From Solirubrobacteraceae bacterium (GTDB lineage Bacteria > Actinomycetota > Thermoleophilia > Solirubrobacterales > Solirubrobacteraceae): 13,605 bases of DNA. The notes beneath the pieces were generated by a model. The model was given only the letters and a program-made list of their open reading frames with translations. It ran no database searches and had not been told where the DNA came from. The stretch spans positions 1 through 13,605 of the forward strand of contig JANJUA010000053.1 in assembly GCA_024710825.1 (NCBI GenBank), read 5' to 3'. A program made the position numbers and the translations under genes. Of the stretch, positions 5,986 to 13,605 are shown one piece after another; positions within the stretch are counted from its first letter, which is position 1, and each line of letters starts with the position of its first letter.

Positions 5986-8202
5986 TCAGCGGCGGACCGC
6001 GTAGCTGCGGGCCAGCTTCGTCGGCGCCCCGGCGCCCCGGCTGGCGGCCCGCAGCGTCAGGTCGAGCGTGAGCCCCTTGCGGCGCCTGCCGAGCGCCCGG
6101 GCCAGCCGCGCGGCCGAGGCTGACGACAGCGTCAGCCGGGCACGGCGCTCGCGGCCGCCCGGAAGCGTGCGGGCGCGGAGCGTCAGGCGCACCCTCGGCG
6201 CCCCGGTGCGCGGGCGCAGCGTCGCGCCGCCGCTCAGGCGGCAGGTCCGGTCGCACGTGACCACCACCACCGCTCCGCGGCGCGACAGCATCCCCGCGCG
6301 GCGCTCGAGGCGCACGTCGAGGACCGGGGCCGGCTCGGGTGGCGGGGGCGGCGGCGGGGGCGGCGCGGGCGGTGGCGTCGGCTGACACGTCCCCACCGCC
6401 GGATCGGTGGGCAGGAAGCGCTGCACGCGATGGTTCTCGAGGTCGGTGACCGACACCACGCCCGTGCAGCCGATCGCGACGTCCACCGGCCGCATGAACC
6501 GCCCGACGGCGGAGCCGCGCCCACCCCACGCCTCGACGAAGCGGCCCTCCGCGGTGAAGCGCTGGATGCGGTCGTTGCTCGAGTCGACGACCCACACGTC
6601 GCCGCGCAGGTCGACCGCGACGCCCGACGGGTTGCGGAAGTGGCCCGTGCGCATGCCGGTGGAGCCGAACGTGCCCGCCACCCGGCCCTCGGCGTCGAAG
6701 CGCACGATCCGGTCGTTGCCCGTGTCGGCGACGTAGACGTGACCGTCGGGCGCCACCGCGGCGGCGCGCGGCCCGTCGAGCAGGTCGGGGGTCGCGCCCG
6801 GCACCGAGGGGCCGAACGAGAGCAGCGGCGCGCCGCCGGGGTCGAGCTTCTGCACCCGGTCGTTGAGCGTGTCGGCGACGTAGAGGAACGAGCCGCCGTC
6901 GACGTCCACGTCCTGCGGGCCGGCGAAGCGGCCCGGTCCGAGGCCGGGTCCGCCTACCACCGCCAGGACCGTGCCGTAGTAGTCGCGCAGGACGAGCCGG
7001 TCGTTGCCGGTGTCGGCGGTCCACGAGCGGAAGTCGGAGGTCATCGCGACGCCCTTGGCCACCTGGAGCCGGTCGTCGTCCTGGCCCAGCCGGCCGAAGG
7101 CGCCCACCAGGCCGTTGTCGGGGCCGAACTGCTGGATGCGGCTGTTGGCCGAGTCGGCGACGGCCAGGCCGCCGTCCGGCGAGGAGCCGATCCCGGCCGG
7201 GTCGATGAACTGTCCGGGCGCGCGGGCGTCGCGGCCGATCGTGCGCTCAAAGCGGCCGTCGCCGGCGAACACGGAGATCCGCCCGTTGGCGGAGTCCGCG
7301 ACGTAGACGCTGCCCGCCGCGTCGACGGCGATGCCGCGGATGTAGGCGAGCTGGCCGGGGGCGGTGCCGTAGCCGTCGCCGAAGGTCCGCACGGGCCGGC
7401 CGAGGGCGTCGAACTGGCTGACGCGGTGGTTCATGTTGTCGGCGACGAAGACGTTGCCCGCGGCGTCGACCGCCACGTCGTACGGGTTGTAGAGCCGGCC
7501 GAGCTCGCGTCCGTGGCCGGCGCCGACGATCGCGCGAAAGTCGCCGTCGGGGCCGAAGACCTGCACCCGGTGGTTGCGGTTGTCGGCCACGTAGACGGCG
7601 TCCGCGGTCGCCCACACGCCCTGCGGGACGTTCAGGCGCCCCGGGCTGTTGCCGAAGCCGCCGAACTCGATCGCGCCGGAGCCGTCGAGGTCGAAGCGCT
7701 GGATGCGGTTGTTCAGCGTGTCGGCGACGTAGATGTGGCTCGCGGTGACCGAGATGCCGCCGCCCGCGCCCTGGCCGACGCTGCCGCCGCTGCCGAAGCG
7801 GAACTGGCCGAGCCGGCCGCCCTTGGAGCCGAACGCGCTGACGAGCTGGCCGTCGGGCCGGAAGCGCTGGATGCGGTTGCGGCCGGCGTCGACCACGTAG
7901 ATCGATCCATCCGGTCCGACCGCCACGCCGCCGACCGAGGTCAGCTCGCCCTCGCGCGAGCCGTAGGTGCCGAAGGCGGCCTGAAAGCCGCCGTCCGGGC
8001 CGAAGCGCTGGATCGCGTGCGTGAACTGGTCGCCTACGTACGTCGTGCCGTCGGGCGCCACCGCGACCGCCTGCGGCAGGCGCAGCACGCCGCCGTCGCG
8101 ATCGCCGATCACGCTCACCGAGGTGTAGGAGGCGGGCGCCGGCGCGGCGGCGACCAGCAGCGCCAGCGACGCGAGCAGTGCGGCTAGGAGCGGACGGGCC
8201 AT
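5986..8202 (-). CDS. Secreted twelve-repeat NHL beta-propeller protein
   Basis: This is a 738-residue exported protein. The signal peptide is at 1-25 (MARPLLAALLASLALLV..., cut near APAS). About twelve NHL repeats follow (28-606), each of the form (G/D)VAVD-x-DG-x-(V/I)YVADxxNxRIQxF-x-DG-x(8)-FG. Twelve repeats fit two six-bladed propellers. A proline-rich hinge (607-627) leads to a C-terminal beta-rich domain with a Cys650-DRT-Cys654 pair and many arginines. NHL propellers bind proteins, glycans or RNA, or serve as enzyme scaffolds; no catalytic residues are evident. The frame extends to GTG 8238, but ATG 8202 gives a cleaner signal peptide; neither has a good ribosome site. It is the last leftward gene, 52 bp after the epimerase, and ends at the strong hairpin. 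A surface or cell-wall role is inferred. Confidence 0.85.
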   Translation of the reverse strand: MARPLLAALLASLALLVAAAPAPASYTSVSVIGDRDGGVLRLPQAVAVAPDGTTYVGDQFTHAIQRFGPDGGFQAAFGTYGSREGELTSVGGVAVGPDGSIYVVDAGRNRIQRFRPDGQLVSAFGSKGGRLGQFRFGSGGSVGQGAGGGISVTASHIYVADTLNNRIQRFDLDGSGAIEFGGFGNSPGRLNVPQGVWATADAVYVADNRNHRVQVFGPDGDFRAIVGAGHGRELGRLYNPYDVAVDAAGNVFVADNMNHRVSQFDALGRPVRTFGDGYGTAPGQLAYIRGIAVDAAGSVYVADSANGRISVFAGDGRFERTIGRDARAPGQFIDPAGIGSSPDGGLAVADSANSRIQQFGPDNGLVGAFGRLGQDDDRLQVAKGVAMTSDFRSWTADTGNDRLVLRDYYGTVLAVVGGPGLGPGRFAGPQDVDVDGGSFLYVADTLNDRVQKLDPGGAPLLSFGPSVPGATPDLLDGPRAAAVAPDGHVYVADTGNDRIVRFDAEGRVAGTFGSTGMRTGHFRNPSGVAVDLRGDVWVVDSSNDRIQRFTAEGRFVEAWGGRGSAVGRFMRPVDVAIGCTGVVSVTDLENHRVQRFLPTDPAVGTCQPTPPPAPPPPPPPPPEPAPVLDVRLERRAGMLSRRGAVVVVTCDRTCRLSGGATLRPRTGAPRVRLTLRARTLPGGRERRARLTLSSASAARLARALGRRRKGLTLDLTLRAASRGAGAPTKLARSYAVRR

Positions 8203-8254
8203 CGGAAGTGCGACACCGATGACGCGGTGAAGTTGCACGCCGGGTGCCGGTAGG

Positions 8255-9313
8255 TCACATCTGGGCGAGAGCCTGCACGACGCGCTGGGCCGCGCGGCCG
8301 TCGCCGTACGGAGCGGGATGCTCGTCGGGGAGGGGACGGTCGAGAGCGGCGACCGCCGCCTCGGCGTCGAGGTCGACGAGCACGTTCCAGCCGGAGTCGA
8401 CCGTCTCGACCCACTCGGTCGTGTCGCGCATCGTCACGCAGCGCGTCTTCGCCAGAAACGCCTCCTTCTGCACCCCGCCGGAGTCGGTCAGCGCGGCGTG
8501 CGCATGGACGAGCAGCGCGGTGAACTCGAGGTAGCCGAGCGGCGGCGAGAGCGTGACCCGGCGCGCCAGCTCGTCGAGCATCCCGGCGGCCTCCAGGCGC
8601 GCGCGCGTGCGCGGGTGCAGCGGCAGCACGACCGGATACGGCACGGCGAGCAGCAGGTCGACGAGCAGGCGCAGCCGGGCGGGATCGTCGACGTTGGCGG
8701 CCCGGTGCGTGGTGCAGACGACGAAGCCGCCGGGCTCGACCGACAGCCGCTCGAGGACCGCGGTGTCGGCCCGCGCCTTGGGCCGGAAGAGGTCGGCGAC
8801 GTCGACCATCACGTCGCCGACGTAGGCGATCTCGCCGCGTGGGTGCTCGCGCTCGAGGTTCTCGACGGCGGTGTGGGACGGGCACAGCAGCAGGTCGCTG
8901 AGCGCGTCGGTGAGGACGCGGTTCTGCTCCTCGGGCATCTTCCAGTCGAACGAGCGCATGCCCGCCTCGACGTGGGCGACCGGCACGCCGGCCTGCGTCG
9001 CGGCGATGCCGCCCGTGAGCGTCGAGTTCGTGTCGCCGTATACGAGGACGACGTCGGGGCGCTGCTCGGCGACGAGCGGGCCGAGGGCGGCGAGCTGACG
9101 GGCGGTCTGCTCGGTGTTGGTGCCGGTGCCGAGCCCGAGCTGGATCTCCGGTGCGGGAACGCCGAGCTCGCGGACGAAGATCGTCGACAGCTCGTCGTCG
9201 TAGTGCTGGCCGGTGTGGACGAGCACCTCTTCGTGGTCCTCGCGCAGCACGCGCGAGACGGCCGCTGCCTTGACGAACTGGGGACGGTTGCCGATGACGG
9301 TGAGGACGCGCAC
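8255..9313 (-). CDS. wecB: UDP-N-acetylglucosamine 2-epimerase, non-hydrolysing
   Basis: This cytoplasmic enzyme interconverts UDP-GlcNAc and UDP-ManNAc, supplying ManNAc-type sugars for surface glycans. It has 352 residues, near the short end of the family's usual range. GNRPQFVKAA at 8-17 starts the first Rossmann half. The catalytic positions known from Escherichia coli WecB are present: Asp94 (YGDTNS), Glu116 (HVEAGMRS), Glu129 (MPEEQNR) and His203 (THR). TDSGGVQKEA at 276-285 is the UDP-binding signature, and RDTTEWVET follows at 296-304. The usual HR(A/R)EN reads HRAAN here, losing the glutamate. The start is GTG 9313, directly before VLTVIGNRPQ; the frame is open much further upstream but overlaps the DUF2332 gene. 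It lies 11 nt after that gene, in one operon. A closely related nucleotide-sugar epimerase activity is possible. Confidence 0.9.
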   Translation of the reverse strand: MRVLTVIGNRPQFVKAAAVSRVLREDHEEVLVHTGQHYDDELSTIFVRELGVPAPEIQLGLGTGTNTEQTARQLAALGPLVAEQRPDVVLVYGDTNSTLTGGIAATQAGVPVAHVEAGMRSFDWKMPEEQNRVLTDALSDLLLCPSHTAVENLEREHPRGEIAYVGDVMVDVADLFRPKARADTAVLERLSVEPGGFVVCTTHRAANVDDPARLRLLVDLLLAVPYPVVLPLHPRTRARLEAAGMLDELARRVTLSPPLGYLEFTALLVHAHAALTDSGGVQKEAFLAKTRCVTMRDTTEWVETVDSGWNVLVDLDAEAAVAALDRPLPDEHPAPYGDGRAAQRVVQALAQM

Positions 9314-9324
9314 GGCGGCGCACC

Positions 9325-10377
9325 CTAGCCCAGCCAGCGCACGGGATGCTCGTGGAAGCCGCCGATCCCGAGCAACCGGTCCTCGCCGCCCGGCCACTGC
9401 GTGAGCCGCAGCTCCACGTCGCTGGAGGCGTCGGCGGACGGCTCGTAGCGCAGCCAGGCCAGCGGCGCCGCGGCGGTCGCTCCGAGCGCGGCGTCCTCGA
9501 TCGTCCCGGCGATCGCGTCGCGCACCGGCTGCGGCGGGTACGGCCAGAACAGCGAGTGGTAGACGACGGTCGCCCGGCCCTCCGCCGGCCCGCCGGCCAG
9601 CTGCGCGGCGATCCACTCGTCGGCGCTCGCGCGCTCGACGACGACCGGCGCCTCGCGCGCCACCCGGATCGCGTCCCCGAGCTGCTCGAAGCGGCGCGCC
9701 TCGTCGGGCCAGACGTAGGAGAGCAGCGCGATACGCCCGTGCTCGGTCGTCACGTCGAGCGGGTGCAGGTCGCACCCCCGCCGCTCGGCCACCTCGAGCG
9801 GCGCGTCGAGCGGCGGCGTCCCGCCCTCCCAGTAGTCGGTGAAGCGGATCGGGCTGTCGGCCGGCCCGAGCGCGAGGCCGCCCTGCTCGTAGCGGTAGCG
9901 GTCGAAGTGCAGGTTCAGGCCGCCGCTGGCCCCGAGCTCGAGCACCCGCAGCGGCAGGCCCGTCGTCGCGGCCACCGTGCAGAAGCCGCCGATCAGCGCG
10001 CCGCATCGGGAGGTCTCGTTCGTCTGCAGCGCGTGCGGCATCTCGCGCAGCACGTCGGGGTCATGCCCGGCGAACGCCGCCCGGACGCCGGGCCAGGCGG
10101 CGTCCGCGTCGCCGTCGCCGCCGGTCGACGGGAAGTGGCGCGCCAGCTCGGGCCGCTCTCCGGCGAGCACCTCGTGGTGCACGCCCGCGAGGGCGCGGAA
10201 CGGGAAGTACTCCGAGGCGGGCTCGTCGGCGTGCGGGGCGAGCAGCTCCCATGTGGGCCCGCCGTCGCGCACGTCCTGCGCCATGCGCTCCAGCAGCGCG
10301 GCGTAGAACGGCGACGGAGAGGCCTCCGCCACCCCGCGGTTGGCCTCGATCGTGGTCAGGAGCCGCTCGCGGCTCAC
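9325..10377 (-). CDS. DUF2332 family protein (methyltransferase-like fold)
   Basis: This 350-residue protein matches the DUF2332 family, which has no established function. Family features visible are FPFRALAGVHH at 58-68, QTNETSRCGAL at 118-128, and a glycine-rich strand-loop VLELGASGGLNLHFDRY at 145-161 like motif I of SAM-dependent methyltransferases. YVWPDEARRFEQL is at 221-233 and VVYHSLFWPY at 271-280. The SAM-like loop suggests a methyltransferase, but that is inference. It starts at GTG 10377, which overlaps the stop of the efflux pump gene by 4 nt (GTGA). The pump's last codons supply a strong AGGAGG ribosome site at 10385-10390 (read leftward), so translation is coupled. The epimerase follows after 11 nt. 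Coupling to the pump hints at a related task, for example acting on an exported compound. Confidence 0.85.
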   Translation of the reverse strand: MSRERLLTTIEANRGVAEASPSPFYAALLERMAQDVRDGGPTWELLAPHADEPASEYFPFRALAGVHHEVLAGERPELARHFPSTGGDGDADAAWPGVRAAFAGHDPDVLREMPHALQTNETSRCGALIGGFCTVAATTGLPLRVLELGASGGLNLHFDRYRYEQGGLALGPADSPIRFTDYWEGGTPPLDAPLEVAERRGCDLHPLDVTTEHGRIALLSYVWPDEARRFEQLGDAIRVAREAPVVVERASADEWIAAQLAGGPAEGRATVVYHSLFWPYPPQPVRDAIAGTIEDAALGATAAAPLAWLRYEPSADASSDVELRLTQWPGGEDRLLGIGGFHEHPVRWLG

Positions 10378-11939
10378 ACGATGTCCTCCTGGCGTCCGGC
10401 CGGCAGGCGCGTGACGGCGACGAGGAACGCGACGACGAGGATCCCGGCGCCGACGTACAGCGCCACCTGGAACGCCTCGGCGAAGTCCAGGGCGAGCGTC
10501 TGCCCGATCACCTCGCCGATCTTGCCGCCTCCGCTGCCCAGCCCGCCCTCGCCGCTGTGGGTGCCCGCCAGGATCGAGTGGGCGATCTCCTGCGCCTGGT
10601 CGGCGGGCACGTTCGCCTGCGTCTCGAGGGCATCGGCGGTCTTGCCCTGCTGGATCTGCAGGATGATCGTGCCGAGCAGCGCGACGCCGACCGCCGACCC
10701 GAAGTTGCGGACGGTCTGGATGACGCCCGAGGCCTCGCCGCGCTCGGCGATGCCGACGCGGTTGAGCGCGTCGGTGTTGGCCGCCGACATCACCAGGCCC
10801 AGGCCGGCGCCGGTGACGAGCTGGCCCCAGAGCACGTTGAGGTGCTCGAGCTCGGTCGCCTGGTGAGCCCAGAGCGCCAGGCCGACCGCGGTGACGAGCA
10901 GGCCCGCCGCGACCGGGATCTTCGGTCCCTGCTTGTCCATCATGGCGCCGCCGATCCTCGACCCCACGAAGAAGGTGTAGAAGACCGTCAGGATCGAGAA
11001 GCCCGCCTGCGACGGCTCCTGGCCCGCGGAGATCTGGAAGTACATCGACCCGAACAGGAAGATCGCCAGCCAGACGGTGAAGAACAGGAACATGATCGCG
11101 TTGTCGATCGCGAACACGCGGTTGGCGGCGAGCTTGCGGACGTCGATCAGCGGGTGCTCGGTGCGCTTCTCGACCTGCCAGAAGGCGGCGAGCAGCACGA
11201 CCCCGGCGACGATCGAGACGATCGTGGCGGGCGACCCCCAGCCCCACACGGTGGACTGCTGGATGCCGAGGACGGCGAGCGCCATGCCCGCGACGATGAG
11301 GATCGCGCCGCGCACGTCGAGCGGCGCCGGGGTGGGCTCGTCGACAAGCCGCGTGCGCCGCAGCTCGAAGAGCGAGATCAGCGCGACCGGCACGTTGATC
11401 CAGAAGATCGCCCGCCAGGTCCAGTACTCCGTCAGGTAGGAGCCCGCGATCGGGCCGAGCGCCGTGAACAGGCCGGCGACGATGAAGAAGACCGAGATGC
11501 CCTTGCCGCGCTCCTCGGGCGGGAAGGCGTTGAGGACCAGCACCGTCGCCGAGGGGATCAGCAGCGCGCCGCCGATGCCCTGCAGGCAGCGGAAGACGAT
11601 GAGCCAGGCCTCCGCCGTCGTGCCGTTGCCGTCGGGCACGAGGCCGCACATGAGCGAGGAGGCGGCGAACACGACGATGCCGATCGTCACGATCCGCTTG
11701 TGGCCGATCGTGTCGCCGAGCCGCCCGCCGAGGGCCACGAACGCGGCCGTGGCGAGGGCGTAGGCCGTGACTGTCCACTGCGCGGCGGTCGACGATATGC
11801 CCAGATCCGCCTGGATCGTCGTGACGGAGATGGAGACGATCGTGAAGTCGATCATCACCATCGCCATCGCCGGCACCAGTGGCCAGAGGACGCCGAAGCG
11901 CAGGTAGTCGCCCGTAGCCCGGGGCGCTGAGGTGGTCAT
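10374..11939 (-). CDS. MFS multidrug efflux transporter, DHA2 (EmrB/QacA) type
   Basis: This 521-residue transporter should have the 14 membrane helices of the DHA2 family, which exports drugs and other small molecules in exchange for protons. Asp31 lies in the first helix, as in QacA-type pumps (MVMIDFTIVSI). Motif A is at 70-82 (LGGRLGDTIGHKR), and the antiporter motif C region begins at GPIAGSYLTEYW (162-173). A long polar, glycine-rich loop at about 431-486 lies between the last two helices, a usual site for an extracellular loop in actinobacterial members. The substrate cannot be read from sequence. ATG 11939 has no ribosome site upstream, and a weak promoter lies almost at the start codon, so the message may be leaderless. 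Its end overlaps the DUF2332 gene. It follows the aminotransferase by 59 bp, so it may be either within that operon or the start of its own. Confidence 0.92.
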   Translation of the reverse strand: MTTSAPRATGDYLRFGVLWPLVPAMAMVMIDFTIVSISVTTIQADLGISSTAAQWTVTAYALATAAFVALGGRLGDTIGHKRIVTIGIVVFAASSLMCGLVPDGNGTTAEAWLIVFRCLQGIGGALLIPSATVLVLNAFPPEERGKGISVFFIVAGLFTALGPIAGSYLTEYWTWRAIFWINVPVALISLFELRRTRLVDEPTPAPLDVRGAILIVAGMALAVLGIQQSTVWGWGSPATIVSIVAGVVLLAAFWQVEKRTEHPLIDVRKLAANRVFAIDNAIMFLFFTVWLAIFLFGSMYFQISAGQEPSQAGFSILTVFYTFFVGSRIGGAMMDKQGPKIPVAAGLLVTAVGLALWAHQATELEHLNVLWGQLVTGAGLGLVMSAANTDALNRVGIAERGEASGVIQTVRNFGSAVGVALLGTIILQIQQGKTADALETQANVPADQAQEIAHSILAGTHSGEGGLGSGGGKIGEVIGQTLALDFAEAFQVALYVGAGILVVAFLVAVTRLPAGRQEDIV

Positions 11940-11948
11940 GACGCGGGA

Positions 11949-11977
11949 CGCTAACGCCGTGGACCCGCGCTCCGCAA
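11949..11977 (-). promoter_or_regulatory. Weak candidate promoter for the efflux pump (possibly leaderless)
   Basis: Read leftward, TTGCGG (11977-11972), 17 nt, then TTAGCG (11954-11949) gives a weak sigma-70-like pair. Transcription would begin at about 11942, only a few bases before ATG 11939. The absence of a ribosome site fits a leaderless message. The -10 match is poor, so this is tentative. Confidence 0.25.
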
Positions 11978-11998
11978 GACGCGGATGTCTGGTTTCGT

Positions 11999-13084
11999 TC
12001 AGCCGGCGAAGGCGCGCACGGCGGCGGTGACCTCGGCCGCCTGCCCGGCGTCGAGCACGGGGCTCATCGGGATCGCGAGGTGCGTGCGGGCCACCTCGTC
12101 GGTCGCCGGCAGGCTCACGCCCTCGCCGTGCGCGACCATCGCCGGCTGGCGGTGGATCGGCACGCGGTAGTACGCCTTCTGGCCGATGCCGGCGGCCTTC
12201 AGGGCGGCGGCGAGCTCGGCGGCGCGCTCGTGGCGGATGACGTACAGGTGCCAGGCGGGCGCGGCGCCCGCGGTGGGCGTGGGGAGCGCGACCAGCTCGC
12301 CGAGGCCGGCCTCCTCGTAGTGGCGCGCGGCGGCGCGGCGCCCGTCGGCCCAGCGGTCGAGCTCGGGCAGCAGCACGCGCAGGACGGCGGCCTGGAGCTC
12401 GTCGAGGCGCGAGTTGTAGCCCACGTGCTCGTAGGTGACCTTGTCGTGGGAGCCGTGGAAGCGCAGCATGCGCGCGCGCTCGGCGATCTCGGGGTCAGAC
12501 GTCGTGACCATCCCGCCGTCGCCGAAGCAGCCGAGGTTCTTGCTGGGGAAGAACGAGAAGGTCGCGACCGACCCGAGCGCGCCCGGGCGGCCGGCGGGCG
12601 CCGTCGTCCCGGCGGCCTGGGCCGCGTCCTCGACGACCCGGACGCCGAGCGCCTCGATCTCCGCGACCGGCGCCACGTTGCCGAACAGGTGGACGACCAC
12701 GACGGCCTTCGTGCGCGGCGTCATCGCGGCCTTCACGGTGTCGGCGGTCACGCAGTACGTGTCGGGGTCGACGTCGCAGAAGACGGGCGTGGCGCCCGTC
12801 GGGGGGATCGCCTCGGCGGAGGCGTAGAACGTGAACGAGGGGACGATCACCTCGTCGCCCGGTCCGACCCCGAGCGCCCGCAGCGCGATGGTGAGCGCGT
12901 CCGTGCCGTTGGCGACGCCGACGGCGTGGTCGGCGCCGCAGTAGGCGGCGAACTCCTCCTCGAACGCGGCGACGTTGGGGCCGAGGATGTAGCGCCCGTC
13001 GGCGACGACGTCGGCCATCGCCTCGAGCAGACGGGGCTTGAGCGGCGCCAGAGGGGTATCGGTGTCGAAGAGGGCGACGGGCAT
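11999..13084 (-). CDS. DegT/DnrJ/EryC1/StrS-family sugar aminotransferase
   Basis: This is a PLP-dependent aminotransferase of 361 residues, a normal length for the family. These enzymes add an amino group to keto-sugar nucleotides for surface polysaccharides or glycosylated metabolites. Visible are NGTDALTIAL at 59-68 (phosphate cup), VPSFTFYASAEAI at 81-93, EDAAQAAG at 152-159 with the PLP-contacting Asp153 and Gln156, Lys182 in FSFFPSKNLGCFGDGG (177-191) as the Schiff-base lysine, and GYNSRLDELQAAVL at 222-235. The start ATG 13084 precedes the typical N-terminal FxxxTP region but has no clear ribosome site. It is the first gene of the leftward block and divergent from the response regulator across 78 bp. 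Together with the epimerase downstream it suggests amino-sugar nucleotide synthesis; the exact keto-sugar is unknown. Confidence 0.93.
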   Translation of the reverse strand: MPVALFDTDTPLAPLKPRLLEAMADVVADGRYILGPNVAAFEEEFAAYCGADHAVGVANGTDALTIALRALGVGPGDEVIVPSFTFYASAEAIPPTGATPVFCDVDPDTYCVTADTVKAAMTPRTKAVVVVHLFGNVAPVAEIEALGVRVVEDAAQAAGTTAPAGRPGALGSVATFSFFPSKNLGCFGDGGMVTTSDPEIAERARMLRFHGSHDKVTYEHVGYNSRLDELQAAVLRVLLPELDRWADGRRAAARHYEEAGLGELVALPTPTAGAAPAWHLYVIRHERAAELAAALKAAGIGQKAYYRVPIHRQPAMVAHGEGVSLPATDEVARTHLAIPMSPVLDAGQAAEVTAAVRAFAG

Positions 13085-13162
13085 CGGCCGCAGGCTAGTG
13101 CCGCGTCCACTGTCCCTGGACGTTTATGTGCTCTTGACAGCCCGCCAATAGCTTCTCGCCCC

Positions 13163-13605
13163 ATGCAGCAGACGCCCATCCGCACGATCGTCGCCGAGCC
13201 GGATCCCCTGGCTCGCCGGGTCGTGGCCGGATACCTGCGCGACAGCGGGCGCTTCGAGGTGGTCGCGGAGAGCGGTGACGGCGAGGAGGCGCTGGAGCTC
13301 ATCGCCACCCACCGCCCGCACGTGCTCGTGACCGAGATGAGCCTCTCGCGGATCAACGGCCTCGACCTCATCGGGCGGGTCGCTGCCGCGTCGCCCGGCA
13401 CGCGCGTCATCGCGCTCACCGCGTTCGAGGACTCCCAGCTGGCCCTCTCCGCGCTGCGCCGCGGCGCGTCCGGGGTGCTGTCCAAGTCGATCGGCGGCGA
13501 GGCGATCGCCCGCGCCGTCGAGGCCGTCCACACGGGCGAGGCCGCGATCACCCGTGAGCTGACCTCCGAGATCGTGCGCCGGTTCCGCGCCATCCCGGAG
13601 CCGGG
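13163..13605 (+). CDS. NarL-type response regulator with atypical receiver (runs off right edge)
   Basis: The first 147 residues of a response regulator are in the window, with no stop before the edge. The receiver domain spans about 6-122. Acidic pocket residues are Glu12 and Asp14 (VAEPDP), Thr86 (ALTAFED) is the switch threonine, and Lys108 (LSKS) is the conserved lysine. The phosphoacceptor position is Glu58 (VLVTEMSLSRINGLDL) instead of aspartate. Residues after 123 (HTGEAAITRELTSEIVRRF) look like the linker that leads to a LuxR-type helix-turn-helix in the NarL family; that domain would lie beyond the window. ATG 13163 is the only sensible start and has no ribosome site, so a leaderless message is possible. 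The aspartate-to-glutamate change suggests regulation that does not need phosphorylation. No sensor kinase is in the window. Confidence 0.88.
   Translation, partial: MQQTPIRTIVAEPDPLARRVVAGYLRDSGRFEVVAESGDGEEALELIATHRPHVLVTEMSLSRINGLDLIGRVAAASPGTRVIALTAFEDSQLALSALRRGASGVLSKSIGGEAIARAVEAVHTGEAAITRELTSEIVRRFRAIPEP

Noticed and set aside
6430..8187. 585-residue open frame opposite the NHL gene
   Set aside because: Its repeat-like look mirrors the NHL repeats on the other strand; no start signal and no domain.
8255..10006. Reading the epimerase frame as a single 583-residue protein
   Set aside because: The N-terminal 230 residues are an Arg/Ala-rich shadow of the DUF2332 gene; homology starts at GTG 9313.
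9325..11778. Reading the DUF2332 frame as a single 817-residue fusion protein
   Set aside because: The upstream part is an out-of-frame shadow of the efflux pump; the GTG at 10377 with AGGAGG explains the true start.
13105..13121. Small inverted repeat GTCCA-N7-TGGAC in the divergent gap
   Set aside because: Arms of only 5 bp are expected often in GC-rich DNA.
13134..13139. Perfect TTGACA on the + strand just before the response regulator
   Set aside because: No -10-like sequence lies 16-18 nt downstream (that stretch is GC-only, next to the start codon), so I do not call a promoter from it.
13085..13162. Leftward TTGGCG-N16-TAAACG as promoter for the aminotransferase
   Set aside because: Both boxes match poorly and the spacer is short; not enough to annotate.

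Overview
The window is uniformly GC-rich and densely coded, with GTG starts and several 4-nt stop/start overlaps. A secreted RTX calcium-binding protein, a long NHL-repeat protein with a polyproline hinge, and two-domain universal stress and FAD proteins together suggest an actinobacterium of the Thermoleophilia/Solirubrobacterales type. That placement is an inference from gene style; no rRNA or other marker is present. I see no tRNA, rRNA, CRISPR array, insertion sequence or phage gene, and no gene-free stretch longer than about 170 bp.

Left edge (1-1661): the 5' part of a PAPS-dependent sulfotransferase runs leftward off the window, divergent from a Sec-exported RTX-type protein built of two beta-roll blocks, each followed by a cysteine-pair segment.

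Redox block (1662-5949): a rightward pair encodes a membrane-anchored, two-cupredoxin NirK-type copper nitrite reductase and a small four-helix CopD-like membrane protein. Facing it is a leftward pair, a cysteine-free FAD/NAD(P) oxidoreductase overlapping (ATGA) a tandem universal stress protein. Divergent from the FAD gene is a 72-residue two-helix membrane protein. The two promoter-bearing gaps of this block (1662-1831 and 5548-5705) each carry almost the same 17-nt palindrome, TCCGTAGYRACTACGGA, and I saw no other copy. The simplest reading is one regulator controlling a nitrite/redox stress regulon of three transcription units. This is the most interesting signal in the window.

Envelope/sugar block (5950-13084, all leftward): in transcription order, a DegT/DnrJ/EryC1/StrS aminotransferase, a DHA2-type 14-helix efflux pump, a DUF2332 protein translationally coupled to the pump, a non-hydrolysing UDP-GlcNAc 2-epimerase (WecB type), and a secreted twelve-repeat NHL protein. 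The block ends at a very strong 13-bp hairpin shared with the convergent small membrane gene. The aminotransferase and epimerase suggest nucleotide-sugar synthesis for a surface glycan; the role of the DUF2332 protein and the pump in this is unknown.

Right edge (13163-13605): a NarL-type response regulator, divergent from the aminotransferase and cut by the window end. Its receiver domain has glutamate where the phospho-accepting aspartate should be.
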